The translations under genes were made by a program, and so were the position numbers. Below the pieces are notes generated by a model. That model saw only the letters and a program-made list of their open reading frames with translations, ran no database searches and was not told the origin of the DNA. 64,000 nucleotides of DNA. Origin: Saccharothrix sp. NRRL B-16348. GTDB taxonomy: Bacteria > Actinomycetota > Actinomycetes > Mycobacteriales > Pseudonocardiaceae. The first letter of the stretch is position 1, and each line of letters opens with the position of its first letter. The stretch lies in assembly GCF_001280085.1 (NCBI RefSeq), contig NZ_LGED01000125.1, positions 62,001 to 126,000 of the forward strand, in the 5' to 3' direction. Below, one piece after another: positions 8,598 to 17,029 of the stretch.

Positions 8598-9005
8598 ATG
8601 GCCTTCACCGACGAGGAGATCGACTACCTGCGGTCGCAGCCGCTCGGCCGGCTGGCGACCCTCGGCGCGGGCGGGCAGCCCGACGTCGTGCCGGTGGCCG
8701 TCGAGTTCGACGGGACGTTCCTGTGGGTCGGCGGCGGTCCGACCGTGCGCGGTACCCGGAAGTTCCGCAACATCGCCGCCGGTCACCACAAGGTGGCGCT
8801 GGTGGTCGACGACCTCGTGTCGCTCGACCCGTTCGTCGCCCGGGGCATCCGCGTGTACGGCGACGCCGAGCAGCCGTTCGAGCGGACCGGCCTGGTCGGC
8901 CCCGGCACCTACCTGCGCATCACGCCCACGGTGTCCTGGAGCTGGAACCTCGCGGGCGAGCCCGTCGGTGACGCCTGGTACCCGTCGACCAGGACGGTGC
9001 ACTAG
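8598..9005 (+). CDS. PPOX-class F420-dependent oxidoreductase-like protein
   Basis: A 135-residue split-barrel flavin/deazaflavin-binding protein: YLRSQPLGRLATLGAGGQPDVVPV at the N-terminus and VRGTRKFRNIAAGHHKVALVVDDL in the middle match the small F420-dependent PPOX family of actinomycetes. The cofactor is F420 or FMN; which one cannot be decided from sequence alone. The gene is divergent from the SDR/sigma pair across a 193-bp gap and overlaps the 3' end of the convergent tetR gene by 4 bp. Confidence 0.88.
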   Translation: MAFTDEEIDYLRSQPLGRLATLGAGGQPDVVPVAVEFDGTFLWVGGGPTVRGTRKFRNIAAGHHKVALVVDDLVSLDPFVARGIRVYGDAEQPFERTGLVGPGTYLRITPTVSWSWNLAGEPVGDAWYPSTRTVH

Positions 9006-9571
9006 GAGAAGCGGCTCAGCAGCAGGTCGAGGCGGGCCCGGCGGTGGGTTGGGCGCAGGCGGCGGCCGTGGTCGAGGGTGGCTTGGCCGTGCAGAGCGCT
9101 CCAGAACACCTCGATCCTGGTCTCCACGTCGTCGTCGCCGGCGAGGGGTTCGACGACGGCCACGAACTCGCCGAACGCGGCCCGCAGCTCGGGCGGCGAC
9201 TCGGCCGTGCCGAACGACAGGTCGACCTCGCGCACGAACATGGCGTCGTACAGCGCGGGACGCTCGGCGGCGAAGTCCAAGTAGGCCACCGCCAGCGCGC
9301 GGAGCGCCCGCACGGGTGAGCGGTGGGCCGTGCGGGCGGCGCGCATGCGTTCGGTCATGTCGGCGAAACCCTGCACGGCCACCGCGCGCACGATCGCGTC
9401 CTTGCCCTTGAAGTGGCTGTAGAGCACCGGCTGGCTGTACTCGACGCGCTCGGCCAGACGACGGGTGGTGACCGCGTCCCACCCCTCCGCCTCGGCCAGC
9501 TCCCTGGCCGCGTCGATGATCAGCCGACGGCGTTCGGCGCGTTCGCGTTCGCGGCGTTCCTGGATGGACAC
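9002..9571 (-). CDS. TetR-family transcriptional regulator
   Basis: A 189-residue regulator from GTG 9571 (MSIQERRERERAERR). The helix-turn-helix lies at about residues 15-60 (IIDAARELAEAEGWDAVTTRRLAERV, VLYSHFKGKDAIVRAVA), and the C-terminal ligand domain is of TetR_C type. The upstream ATG at 9598 would place a perfect palindrome inside the coding region, so GTG 9571 is preferred. Two copies of a CTAGC-type palindrome separate it from the divergent DUF4267 gene at 9662, which makes that gene its obvious target. Confidence 0.9.
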   Translation of the reverse strand: MSIQERRERERAERRRLIIDAARELAEAEGWDAVTTRRLAERVEYSQPVLYSHFKGKDAIVRAVAVQGFADMTERMRAARTAHRSPVRALRALAVAYLDFAAERPALYDAMFVREVDLSFGTAESPPELRAAFGEFVAVVEPLAGDDDVETRIEVFWSALHGQATLDHGRRLRPTHRRARLDLLLSRFS

Positions 9572-9581
9572 GCTTCGGATG

Positions 9582-9645
9582 CTAGCAGCGCTAGACATTC
9601 GAGCGCACGAGAAGCTAGTGTCGCTCTTGTACCTAGCACTGCTAG
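9582..9645. promoter_or_regulatory. Paired palindromic operators between tetR and DUF4267 gene
   Basis: CTAGC-AGC-GCTAG (9582-9594) and CTAGCA-C-TGCTAG (9633-9645) are perfect inverted repeats with the same 13-bp footprint, 51 bp apart centre to centre. One abuts each divergent start. Binding by the adjacent TetR protein is inferred. Confidence 0.75.
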
Positions 9646-9661
9646 CACCTGGAGTCGGGTC

Positions 9662-10099
9662 ATGTCCCACCACCGGATCAACACTGTTCTCGGCGTGCTC
9701 GTCGTCCTGGCGGGCTTCTACTTCGGCCTGGGCTTCCTGCTCGACCCGCAGGGCTCGGCGGCCGGGTTCGGCATCGACCCGTGGCCGGAGGGCAACGGGT
9801 ACTTCGTGGTCAAGGGCGTCCGCGACATCGCCTACGCGCTGACCGCGCTGATCCTGCTGCTGCTCCGGCACCGCCGCGCCCTCGGCTGGGTGGTGCTGGC
9901 CGACGCGGTCATCCCGATCGGCGACTGCATCGCCGTGATGTCCAACGGTGGCACGGTGGCCCACGCGCTGGCCGTGCACGGCTCGGCGGCCGTGCTGGTG
10001 CTCACCGTGGCGGCGTCGATGCTGTGGGAGACCCGGAAGCGGGCGACGGCGACGTCGGAGACCGTCAAGCCGCAGACCCTGGAGACCCTGAAGCGGTGA
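9662..10099 (+). CDS. DUF4267-like membrane protein
   Basis: A 145-residue protein with about four hydrophobic segments (LGVLVVLAGFYFGLGFLL; DIAYALTALILLLL; ALGWVVLADAVIPIGDCIAV; GSAAVLVLTVAASML) and a basic cytoplasmic tail. It looks like a DUF4267 small membrane protein; its role is not known. The ATG at 9662 has GGAG upstream. Its promoter region carries the TetR-type palindromes shared with the divergent regulator, so expression is probably repressed until a ligand appears. The 3' end overlaps the convergent methyltransferase gene by 35 bp. Confidence 0.8.
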   Translation: MSHHRINTVLGVLVVLAGFYFGLGFLLDPQGSAAGFGIDPWPEGNGYFVVKGVRDIAYALTALILLLLRHRRALGWVVLADAVIPIGDCIAVMSNGGTVAHALAVHGSAAVLVLTVAASMLWETRKRATATSETVKPQTLETLKR

Positions 10100-10934
10100 G
10101 CAGGAACGCGGGCGACCACCAGTAGTCGTGCAGCCGGGTGACCCGGACATCGGTGAACCCGGCCCGCTCGACCTGCTCCGCCCACCGCGCGGCGGGCTGC
10201 TCCCAGGTCGACCGGGTCGCGCCCGGCACCAGCTGGCCGGTCAGCACCGGCATCAGGAACCCCTGCGCCACCAGGTCCCGGTCGGCCTCGTACTCGGTCA
10301 GCCCCCGCTCGTACGCCTCGGCCAGGAACCGCCGGTGCTCCGGGCTCCCGTGCGGCAGGTCCGGCACGTCGAACTCGACCACGGCGAGCACGCCGACGTG
10401 CCCGACCAGGTCCGCCAGCACGCGGTCGCGCACCTCGTGCGGCAACGCGTGCAGGGCGAACGTCGACTGGGCCACGCCGAACACCGCGTCCGCGGGCAAC
10501 GCCGCCGCGAACGGCTCCACCCGCGTGTGCCGGGCATCGACCTCGTGCCCGGCCAACGCCCGCACCGCCTCGTCGAGCAACGCCGCCGACGGCTCGACCA
10601 GCGTCACCGAGGCCGGCGCGTGCGCCGAGGCCAGCACGGGCGCCAGCGCCCGCCCGTCACCGCAGCCGATGTCCAGCAGGCTCGTCGGCCGCGCCTCGGC
10701 GTGGACCCTCCCCAACGCCTCGGTGACCGCCCGGTACAGGCCCACGTTGCCGCCGCCGTCGATGAACGCCTCGAACGCCGCGGGCTGGTCGTACACCGAG
10801 CCGTCCCGCGTCGCCGCCAAGTGCTCGGCCAACGCCGCCGCCAACGGCGTGTCCCCGCCGCGCAGCGCCTCCCTGGCACCGCCGATGTCGCCGTCCGTCA
10901 ACGCCCGCAGAGCTTCGTCGATGTGGTTCGTCAC
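10065..10934 (-). CDS. Class I SAM-dependent methyltransferase
   Basis: A 289-residue protein with the class I SAM-binding motif LLDIGCGDGRAL at about residues 93-104, the acidic end of beta-2 (VTLVEPSA) and a post-II region (ADAVFGVAQSTFALHAL). The first 80 residues form a helical cap (GSVYDQPAAFEAFIDGGGNVGLY). The fold and cofactor are clear; the methyl acceptor is not. It begins with GTG and lies alone, convergent and overlapping with the DUF4267 gene. Confidence 0.88.
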   Translation of the reverse strand: MTNHIDEALRALTDGDIGGAREALRGGDTPLAAALAEHLAATRDGSVYDQPAAFEAFIDGGGNVGLYRAVTEALGRVHAEARPTSLLDIGCGDGRALAPVLASAHAPASVTLVEPSAALLDEAVRALAGHEVDARHTRVEPFAAALPADAVFGVAQSTFALHALPHEVRDRVLADLVGHVGVLAVVEFDVPDLPHGSPEHRRFLAEAYERGLTEYEADRDLVAQGFLMPVLTGQLVPGATRSTWEQPAARWAEQVERAGFTDVRVTRLHDYWWSPAFLLTASGSPGSAA

Positions 10935-11051
10935 GCCCTGAGCATGCCAAACACGCAGGTCGAAACCCGGAGTTGGCCGGACGTTGGTCTGTCGTTGGCG
11001 CGCCGGTATCCACTGTCGCCTGAACGAATCCGAGCAGGGGGAGCGATTTCC

Positions 11052-11102
11052 GTGGTAGAGCGACGGTACGGCGGCGACACGGCCGGGGAGGGCCGGCGAT
11101 GA
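11052..11102 (+). CDS. Possible 16-codon leader ORF before the WXG gene
   Basis: GTG 11052 has GGGGAG eight bases upstream and encodes MVERRYGGDTAGEGRR. Its stop overlaps the next ATG (ATGA at 11099), which suggests translational coupling. Chance is a real alternative in this GC-rich frame, which is open further upstream. Confidence 0.25.
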   Translation: MVERRYGGDTAGEGRR

Positions 11103-11959
11103 CCGACCAGTGGACCGGAGCCGGCATCTTCGAGAGCTACGCGAGCTTCGTCAAGACGATCGAGGGCGACGCGCAGAGCGAGACCGAACGCGTGCTGGAC
11201 ATCACGTTCGGCGCCATCGACGTGGTCGCCTCGACGGTGGCGCTGGCGATCGACCCGATCGGCACGCTGCTGGCGGCCGGGATCGGCTGGCTGATCGAGC
11301 ACGTCAGCTTCCTCCGCGAGCCGCTGGACATGCTGATGGGCGACCGCGACGCCATCCAGGCGCACATCGAGCTGGTCAAGGCCGACGCCAAGCAGATCCG
11401 CGACCAGGCCGAGTTGCACAAGAGCGCGATGGCCCAGTTCACCGGCTGGGAGGGCAAGGCGGCCGAGGCGTTCAAGCAGAGCATGGACCGGCTCGGCGGC
11501 GAGCTGGACTCGTTGGCCGAGGTCGTCGACGGCACGGCGCGCGTCACGGCGGTGACCGGCACGCTGATCATCATCCTGCGCGACATCGTGCGCGACCTGA
11601 TCGCCGGCCTGCTCGCGCAGCTCGTCAAGGGCGCGTTGATCGCGGCGGCGGCCGCGGTGTTCACGCTGGGCGCGTCCATCGTCGGGTTCATCGGCTACGC
11701 GGTCGGCGCGGCCACCGCGCTGGCGGTGCAGATCGGCGCCCGGATCGCCAAGCTGATCGCCGCGCTGGGCAGGCAGGCCTCGCGGCTCGGCAAGCTCGGC
11801 GGCTCGATGGGCTCGATCGCGCAGGGCTTCTCGCGGTTCGGCGACGCGGGCGGCATCGTGCACGAGACCGTCAAGGCGGGCGGCGGGTACGGCGGCTTCT
11901 ACGGCGACGAGAAGGGCCCCGCGCCGCAGACCGGCGACCAGGCGAAGGCGGCCGTCTGA
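11099..11959 (+). CDS. WXG100-type VII-secretion-associated protein with hydrophobic C-terminus
   Basis: A 286-residue protein. A long helical region contains FTGWEGKAAEAFKQSM (about residues 113-127), which matches the WxG turn of WXG100/ESX substrates. A hydrophobic tract follows (about residues 165-225, LIAGLLAQLVKGALIAAAAA, then GFIGYAVGAATALAVQ) and a Gly-rich tail (GGGYGGFYGDEKG). This arrangement resembles EspA/EspE-like proteins secreted with ESX systems in actinobacteria. It overlaps the next gene by 1 nt (TGATG), so the two products are made together and may form a secreted pair. No ESX core genes (EccC, EccD, MycP) are in the window. Confidence 0.82.
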   Translation: MTDQWTGAGIFESYASFVKTIEGDAQSETERVLDITFGAIDVVASTVALAIDPIGTLLAAGIGWLIEHVSFLREPLDMLMGDRDAIQAHIELVKADAKQIRDQAELHKSAMAQFTGWEGKAAEAFKQSMDRLGGELDSLAEVVDGTARVTAVTGTLIIILRDIVRDLIAGLLAQLVKGALIAAAAAVFTLGASIVGFIGYAVGAATALAVQIGARIAKLIAALGRQASRLGKLGGSMGSIAQGFSRFGDAGGIVHETVKAGGGYGGFYGDEKGPAPQTGDQAKAAV

Positions 11960-13362
11960 TGGCCCGCGTCGGAGGGGGCGGCAGCTCCACGCCGCCACCC
12001 GGCGGCTCCCCGCCGCCGCCGGGCAGCCCGGACAGCACCACCAGCACGACCAGCAACCCGTTCAGCGACCGGTACGAGGTCAGCCCGCCGCCGTCGCCGC
12101 AGAACCCGTTCGACGACTTCTACCAGATCAGCGACAACGGCAGCGCGATGAGCCTGGACAACCTGGACTGGCAGGCGCAGAACCTGGACAACCTGGGCGA
12201 CGGCCTCACCACGACCAGCCAGAACCTGGGCTCGCACCAGGCGACGGCCGAGGCGTACGGCGCGTTCGGAAGCATGATCGCGTCACCGCTGAACACGACG
12301 ATCGGCCAAGGGGCGGACACCACCAAGGCCGCCGCGGACGCCGCCGCCAACGCCGCGCAGAAGGTGCGCGACTCGGCCGAGACGATGCGCACCACCGACA
12401 GCGACATCTCGGACAACCTGAACAACATCGGCCAGGACAACAACGTCTACCAGGGCCCTCCGGGCTCGTCGGGCGGCCGTCCCGAGGGCGGCGAGAACCG
12501 TCCCGGCGACACCGGCGGCCAGGACAAGCCCGACGGCCAGGACAACACCGTGCCGCCGCCGCCCGAGGTGACCGGTGACGGCCCGATGCCGCCACCGCCG
12601 AACGCCACGCCGATGCAGAGCCCGGACACCAGGCCGATCGGCGACCGCATCGGCGACATCCGGCAGCAGCTCGGCGTGCACAACGACGTCGGCGCGGTCG
12701 TCGTGCCCACGGGCAACCGGCCCGACGGCAGCGCGTACACCCTCGACACGCCGGTCATGGACCTGCCGCCGGAGAACCGGCACGGGCTCACCCCCGAGCA
12801 GCAGGGCATGAGGCTGGGCGACCTGATGGGCTACCCGCCCGAGCTGATGGCCGACCCGGAGTTCGCGGGCACCCCGGCGGCCGACGCCCTCGACATGCAG
12901 GGCGGTGGCGCCTACAACGGCGACAGCAACCTGCTCATGATCGACGACCAGCACAACGACAACGCGACGTTGCTGCACGAGGTCGGGCACGCCCGGCAGC
13001 GGGAGCACGGCTTCGACCACCACAACTCGCAGAACACGTTGCTGGAGTACCAGAACGTGCTCGTCAACGAGAACGCCCACCACGACGCGAACGGCAACCC
13101 GCCGCGACTGGCCTACCAGCCGCCGCCGGGTCAGCCCCCGACCGACTGGAACGGCCTGCGCGACTACGTCCAGGGCAACCCGACCACGGTGGGCGGGCAG
13201 CAGCTCACCATGAACCCCGCCCAGCGGGACCAGAGCCTGGTGCTGCTCGACCAGATCGAGCAGCTCACCGGACCCGGCGGCCCGTACGAGGCCGACGGGC
13301 CGCGGGTGCGCGACAACCTGATCAAGGAGTTCTTCGCCAAGGAGAAGCAGTTGCAGGGCTAG
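11959..13362 (+). CDS. Proline-rich putative T7SS effector with HExxH metallopeptidase domain
   Basis: A 467-residue protein with no signal peptide. Residues 1-60 are Gly/Pro/Ser-rich. Residues about 65-150 form a WXG-like helical region (LDWQAQNLDNLGDGL, ADAAANAAQKVRDSAETM). Residues about 165-215 are a Pro/Gly linker. The C-terminal half carries LLHEVGHARQREHGFDHH, an HExxH zinc-peptidase site starting at residue 340, preceded by a loop rich in Gly and Asn. This layout (secretion helices, linker, enzymatic C-terminus) is typical of polymorphic toxins or secreted effectors of type VII systems. The family of the peptidase domain is not recognised and no immunity gene is evident. The IS630 element begins at its stop codon. 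Confidence 0.8.
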   Translation: MARVGGGGSSTPPPGGSPPPPGSPDSTTSTTSNPFSDRYEVSPPPSPQNPFDDFYQISDNGSAMSLDNLDWQAQNLDNLGDGLTTTSQNLGSHQATAEAYGAFGSMIASPLNTTIGQGADTTKAAADAAANAAQKVRDSAETMRTTDSDISDNLNNIGQDNNVYQGPPGSSGGRPEGGENRPGDTGGQDKPDGQDNTVPPPPEVTGDGPMPPPPNATPMQSPDTRPIGDRIGDIRQQLGVHNDVGAVVVPTGNRPDGSAYTLDTPVMDLPPENRHGLTPEQQGMRLGDLMGYPPELMADPEFAGTPAADALDMQGGGAYNGDSNLLMIDDQHNDNATLLHEVGHARQREHGFDHHNSQNTLLEYQNVLVNENAHHDANGNPPRLAYQPPPGQPPTDWNGLRDYVQGNPTTVGGQQLTMNPAQRDQSLVLLDQIEQLTGPGGPYEADGPRVRDNLIKEFFAKEKQLQG

Positions 13363-13449
13363 TAGCGTGTCGCTGCTTAGTTGTGGTGCTTGTGGCTGAG
13401 AGCCTGTTGACCGGCAGGTCCTTCTCCCTGCCGGACAAGGACGGTTGAC

Positions 13450-14591
13450 ATGGCGTCCCAGTTGAAGCGGCCGGTCAGGTTGTCGGCGCGGGATCGTGAG
13501 GCGTTGATCCGGCTGATCACCACGGGTGTGCATCCGGCGTCGTCAATCAGACGGGCTCAGGTCCTGCTGGATCTGGACACCTCGGTGGGCGAGCCGGACC
13601 CGAAGGAGGTAATCGCGGCCCGCCTCGGGGTGTCGGGTGAGATGCTGCGGCTGGTCGCCAAGCGGTTCACCGAGACCGGTGGCGATGCGCTGGCCACGGT
13701 GTCACGCAAGAAACGGGATCTTCCGCCGGTTCCATCCCCGGTGACCGGCGAGGTCGAGGCCCGACTGATCGCCCTGGCATGCTCTCAACCGCCGGCCGGA
13801 CACGCCCGATGGTCGTTGCGGCTGCTGGAGAAACACGTCGAACTCACCGAGGACATCCCGAACCTGGACCACTCCACCATCGGCCGGGTCTTAAAAAAAC
13901 GGAACTGCGTCCTCATCTGAGGAAGTCCTGGAACATCCCGCCGCGCGCGAATGCGGAGTTCGCCGCCCGCATGGAGGACGTGCTCGCCGTCTACGCCCGG
14001 CCGCACGACCCCGCCCGTCCGGTGGTGTGCATGGACGAGAAACCCTTCCAGCTCCTCGGCCAGGTCCGCGAACCACTCCCCGCCCGGCCAGGCCGCGATG
14101 CCCGCCACGACAGCGAGTACGTCCGGTGCGGCACCTGCTCGATCTTCGTGTTCACCGAGCCCCTGCGCGGGTGGCGCCGCGTCCACGCCCTGCCCCGGCG
14201 AACCAAGATCGACTGGGCCGGGCAGGTCAAACACCTCCTGACCATGGACTATCCCGACGCCCGGACCGTGGTGCTGGTCATGGACAACCTCAACACCCAC
14301 GGCATCGCCTCGCTCTACGAGGCCTTCGAACCCGGCGAGGCCTTCGCCCTGGCCCAGCGCCTGGAGATCCACCACACCCCCAAACACGGCTCCTGGCTCA
14401 ACATCGCCGAGATCGAACTGTCCGCACTGTCCCGGCAATGCCTCGACCGCCGTATCAGCGACCTCGACACCCTCAACACCGAACTCGCCGCCTGGCAACA
14501 CGCCATCAACACCGAACAGCGTCAGATCCGCTGGCAGTTCACCACCGACGACGCACGCATCAAACTCCGCCACCTATACCCCAAGAGTTAG
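13450..14591 (+). CDS. IS630-family transposase, two frames joined by -1 frameshift
   Basis: The first frame (13450-13920) holds helix-turn-helix regions ([32 protein letters not shown]). At a run of seven A (13893-13899) a -1 shift leads into the second frame, reading on as [11 protein letters not shown] and ending at 14591. The joined product is about 380 residues. The DDE triad is intact: D in [10 protein letters not shown] in [10 protein letters not shown], and E in [10 protein letters not shown]. The split is therefore likely to be programmed frameshifting, known in IS630 elements, and not decay. ATG 13450 is preceded by AAGGACGG. Confidence 0.92.
13891..13900 (+). other. Slippery A7 site for -1 frameshifting
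   Basis: TTAAAAAAAC: in the zero frame it reads TTA-AAA-AAA-CGG. Slipping back one base after AAA-AAA enters the transposase catalytic frame. It is the only long A-run in this GC-rich element. Confidence 0.75.
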
Positions 14592-14631
14592 CCGCGACGG
14601 TCTACTAGTAGGGCTTTGTCAGGTGCGCGTC

Positions 14632-14659
14632 CGCCCCCGGCTACCCGCGGCCGGGGGCG
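14632..14659. terminator. Hairpin between IS630 and the leftward secreted-protein gene
   Basis: CGCCCCCGGC (14632-14641) pairs perfectly with GCCGGGGGCG (14650-14659) around an 8-nt loop. It overlaps the last codons of the leftward gene, has no T-tract, and could end transcription from both sides. Confidence 0.5.
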
Positions 14660-16137
14660 GGGCTGCGCATCACGATCAGGTCGCCGTGCCCGCCGTACCC
14701 CAGCACTGGCTCGGCGTACTGCGTGCCGTCGAACGTGATCAGCCACCACTCGCGGCCGACCGGCAGCAGCATCGGGTGCGGGATGTTCGTGCCGTACGGC
14801 GCGTCGAGCGTGCCCAGCTTCCGCATCGCCAGGTCGTACACCGGGTACTGCCGCGCGTCGCCGTCGCTGGCGAAGAGGTACCACTCGCGGCCGACCCGCT
14901 GGATGATCGTGCCCTCGGTCTGGTCCACCGAGGTGTCCGCGCCGACCAGCCGCGTGTCGGTGTAGTCCGCGCCGGGAGCCGCGACGGCGAGCGCCGGGTG
15001 GAACACGAACGCCGGCTGCTGCGCCTCGCTCTCCACGAACGCCAGGCGCCAGCGGCCGTCGACGCGGGTCAGGGCCGGGTCCCACGAGCTGACGGAGGTC
15101 GGCAGCGGCAGCCGCTCGGTGCGCAGGACGTGCACGCCGCGCAGCACGTTCGCGGTGGTCGCGGTGTGCCGGATGTGCACGCCCCGGAACGCGAAGTCGC
15201 CCCACGAGCTCATCAGCAGGATGAACCGGCCGGTGCGGTCGTCGTACACGATCTGCCCGGCGTGGTCGCCCAGCACCACGCCGTCGCGCTCGAAGAACAG
15301 GATCGCGACCTGCTCCAGCTTCGCCGGGTCGGCCAGGTCGATCGTCCAGACCGCCCAGTGCGCCTGCTGGAAGAAGCCCAGCCCGGCGTTGGTCATGGTC
15401 ACGTACAGCTTGCCGTCGCGGATGTACGGCCTGCCGTCGGCGTGCTGCACGACGTGCGGGTCGCGGACGCCCGCCTGGCCGAAGTAGCCCGCGCGCACCC
15501 GGCCGAGCCGCACGTCGCCACGGCCGCCGTAGGCGTAGTCGAGGCCGCCCAGCACCGCGGGCACCCGCAGGTCGACCAGCGCGCGCACGCCGTCCCGCTC
15601 GGTCAGCACCGGTTGCCAGCCCATGCCGGCGCCGGTGGTGTCGACCAGGACGGTGACCGCGTTCTCGTTGACCACGACGGCGAACCGGAACGCGCCGGTC
15701 ACGCGCACGTCGGCGGACTTGACCACGGTGGTCACGCCGCCGGTGGTCACCTCGATCGCGGCCTTGCCCGCGGCCGCGTCGAGCGTGCCGAGCACGGACG
15801 TGCCGCCGCCCGCCAGGCCCGCCACCACCACACCTTCGGCGCGCTGCACCTCCACCAGCACCGACCCGAACGGCGCACGGGGCCGCACACCGGTCCGGAC
15901 CAGCGTGGTCGAGGTGGCCGGCGGGGGTGTGATCGCGCTGTCGTACTGCACGAAACGCGGTGCGACCAGGTCGAACGGGCGGTGCTTGTGCGCCACCGCG
16001 AAGTGCAGGTCGAACGGAGTCGTGGACGGCTGACCCATCGCGGGCACGTTACCGAACAGCGCCGAGAGCGCCCCGACCGCACCCGCCGCCCCCGCGTGGC
16101 GCAGCACCGCGCGTCGATCCATGTCCCGTGCCGCCAT
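14641..16137 (-). CDS. Secreted (Tat) beta-propeller-like protein
   Basis: A 498-residue protein. The N-terminus has a twin-arginine signal (DRRAVLRHAGAAGAVGALS). The rest is beta-rich with repeated aromatic motifs (GLDYAYGGRGDVRLG, RDPHVVQHADGRPYIRDGKLYVTMTN, SSWDPALTRVDGRWRLAFVES, REWYLFASDGD, REWWLITFDG) spaced like blades of a five-bladed propeller, as in GH43/GH32/GH117-type proteins. The RDPHVV and WDPALT segments resemble substrate-facing motifs of such enzymes. A carbohydrate-active role is plausible, but catalytic residues cannot be assigned. The gene is alone on its strand, convergent with the IS element. Confidence 0.78.
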   Translation of the reverse strand: MAARDMDRRAVLRHAGAAGAVGALSALFGNVPAMGQPSTTPFDLHFAVAHKHRPFDLVAPRFVQYDSAITPPPATSTTLVRTGVRPRAPFGSVLVEVQRAEGVVVAGLAGGGTSVLGTLDAAAGKAAIEVTTGGVTTVVKSADVRVTGAFRFAVVVNENAVTVLVDTTGAGMGWQPVLTERDGVRALVDLRVPAVLGGLDYAYGGRGDVRLGRVRAGYFGQAGVRDPHVVQHADGRPYIRDGKLYVTMTNAGLGFFQQAHWAVWTIDLADPAKLEQVAILFFERDGVVLGDHAGQIVYDDRTGRFILLMSSWGDFAFRGVHIRHTATTANVLRGVHVLRTERLPLPTSVSSWDPALTRVDGRWRLAFVESEAQQPAFVFHPALAVAAPGADYTDTRLVGADTSVDQTEGTIIQRVGREWYLFASDGDARQYPVYDLAMRKLGTLDAPYGTNIPHPMLLPVGREWWLITFDGTQYAEPVLGYGGHGDLIVMRSPAPGRG

Positions 16138-16219
16138 CGGACCTCCTCGGACTCCTGCCGGTACTTGTTAACCATGTGTTACAGGCAGGTGTGACCAGGT
16201 GTCCAGAGGGTGGTTCGGG

Positions 16220-17029
16220 TCAGGCGACGCCCGTCAAGGCGTAGCGGACGCGATGGGTGAGGAAGACGGACACGTCCCGCACGTGCTCGTAGGCGGTGAC
16301 CACCAGGACGTCGCCGCGCAGCTCCACCGTCCCCCAGAACTGCCACGGGTCCGCACCGACGTCCACCACTTCGGCCAGGACCGCGGCACGCAGGTCGTGC
16401 CCGACCGCGAGCAGCACGCCGGCGTCCAGCACCACGAGCGTGCCGTCCGGCAGCACCACCGGCTCCGCGGCCTGCCCGTTCCGCAGCCGGTCACCGCGTT
16501 CGAGCTCGCCGTCGGGCAGCAAGCGCGCCAACCTCGACGCGGTGGGGGACCGCCGGTCGCACTCGACCACGCGCACCCCGTCCGCGTCGGGCACGTAGTG
16601 GCCGTACGTGTGCCACGTGGTCAGCAGCGCCCCGTCCCGGTCGTGCAGCCAGGTCTCGAAGATCCCGTAGCCCTCCAGCCCGAGCACGAACCGGCCGCCG
16701 TCCACCGCCGCCGCCCGGTCGCCGCGCAACTCCGCCAGCCGGTCGCCGGTGCGGAGGTCGAGCAGCAGCGCCGGACCCAGGTGGCCCCACGCGTGGTAGT
16801 CCCGGCTGTCGGTCAGCACCAGCAGCCGGTCCTCGCTCACGTGCACGGCGCGCGGGTTCGCGCCGCACCGGTGCCACCACGCGCGTGCGCCACCGCGCCA
16901 CGCCGCGAGTTCGACGCCGGACGCGACGAAGCGCAGCCCCGCGACGGTGCCCAGCTCCCGGGGCTTCGCCGGTTTGTCCCAGCCTTCCGACGTGGTCCGG
17001 TCGAGCTCGACGACCGCCAGGGCGCTCAC
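16220..17029 (-). CDS. Conserved protein of unknown function, coupled to quinone oxidoreductase
   Basis: A 269-residue protein, from GTG 17029. It is rich in short beta strands and turns with repeated Trp/Asp motifs (RLLVLTDSRDYHAWGHLG, GRFVLGLEGYGIFETWLHDRDG, LPDGTLVVLDAGVLLAVGHD, DPWQFWGTVELRGDVLVV). This suggests a beta-propeller-like or WD-like fold without a signal peptide. I do not recognise the family. Its start overlaps the stop of the upstream oxidoreductase (GTGA), so both proteins are made from one message. The longer open frame up to 17593 is the shadow of that gene. Confidence 0.7.
   Translation of the reverse strand: MSALAVVELDRTTSEGWDKPAKPRELGTVAGLRFVASGVELAAWRGGARAWWHRCGANPRAVHVSEDRLLVLTDSRDYHAWGHLGPALLLDLRTGDRLAELRGDRAAAVDGGRFVLGLEGYGIFETWLHDRDGALLTTWHTYGHYVPDADGVRVVECDRRSPTASRLARLLPDGELERGDRLRNGQAAEPVVLPDGTLVVLDAGVLLAVGHDLRAAVLAEVVDVGADPWQFWGTVELRGDVLVVTAYEHVRDVSVFLTHRVRYALTGVA

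Larger units (their letters stand above)
13362..14605 (+). mobile_element. IS630-family insertion sequence, complete
   Basis: About 1.24 kb. The 25-bp terminal inverted repeats begin GTAGCGTGTCGCTGCTTA (left, from 13362) and GTAGACCGTCGCGGCTAA (right, complement from 14605) and match at 18 of 25 positions. Flanking TA dinucleotides (13360-13361 and 14606-14607) are the expected target duplication. It carries one transposase split by a -1 frame change. Removing the element restores GGC-TAG, so the insertion kept the stop codon of the upstream gene. Confidence 0.9.

Noticed and set aside
13450..13920. IS630 transposase as a dead, frameshifted pseudogene
   Set aside because: The break is at an A7 slippery run, both frames are intact and the DDE residues are present, so programmed frameshifting is the better reading.
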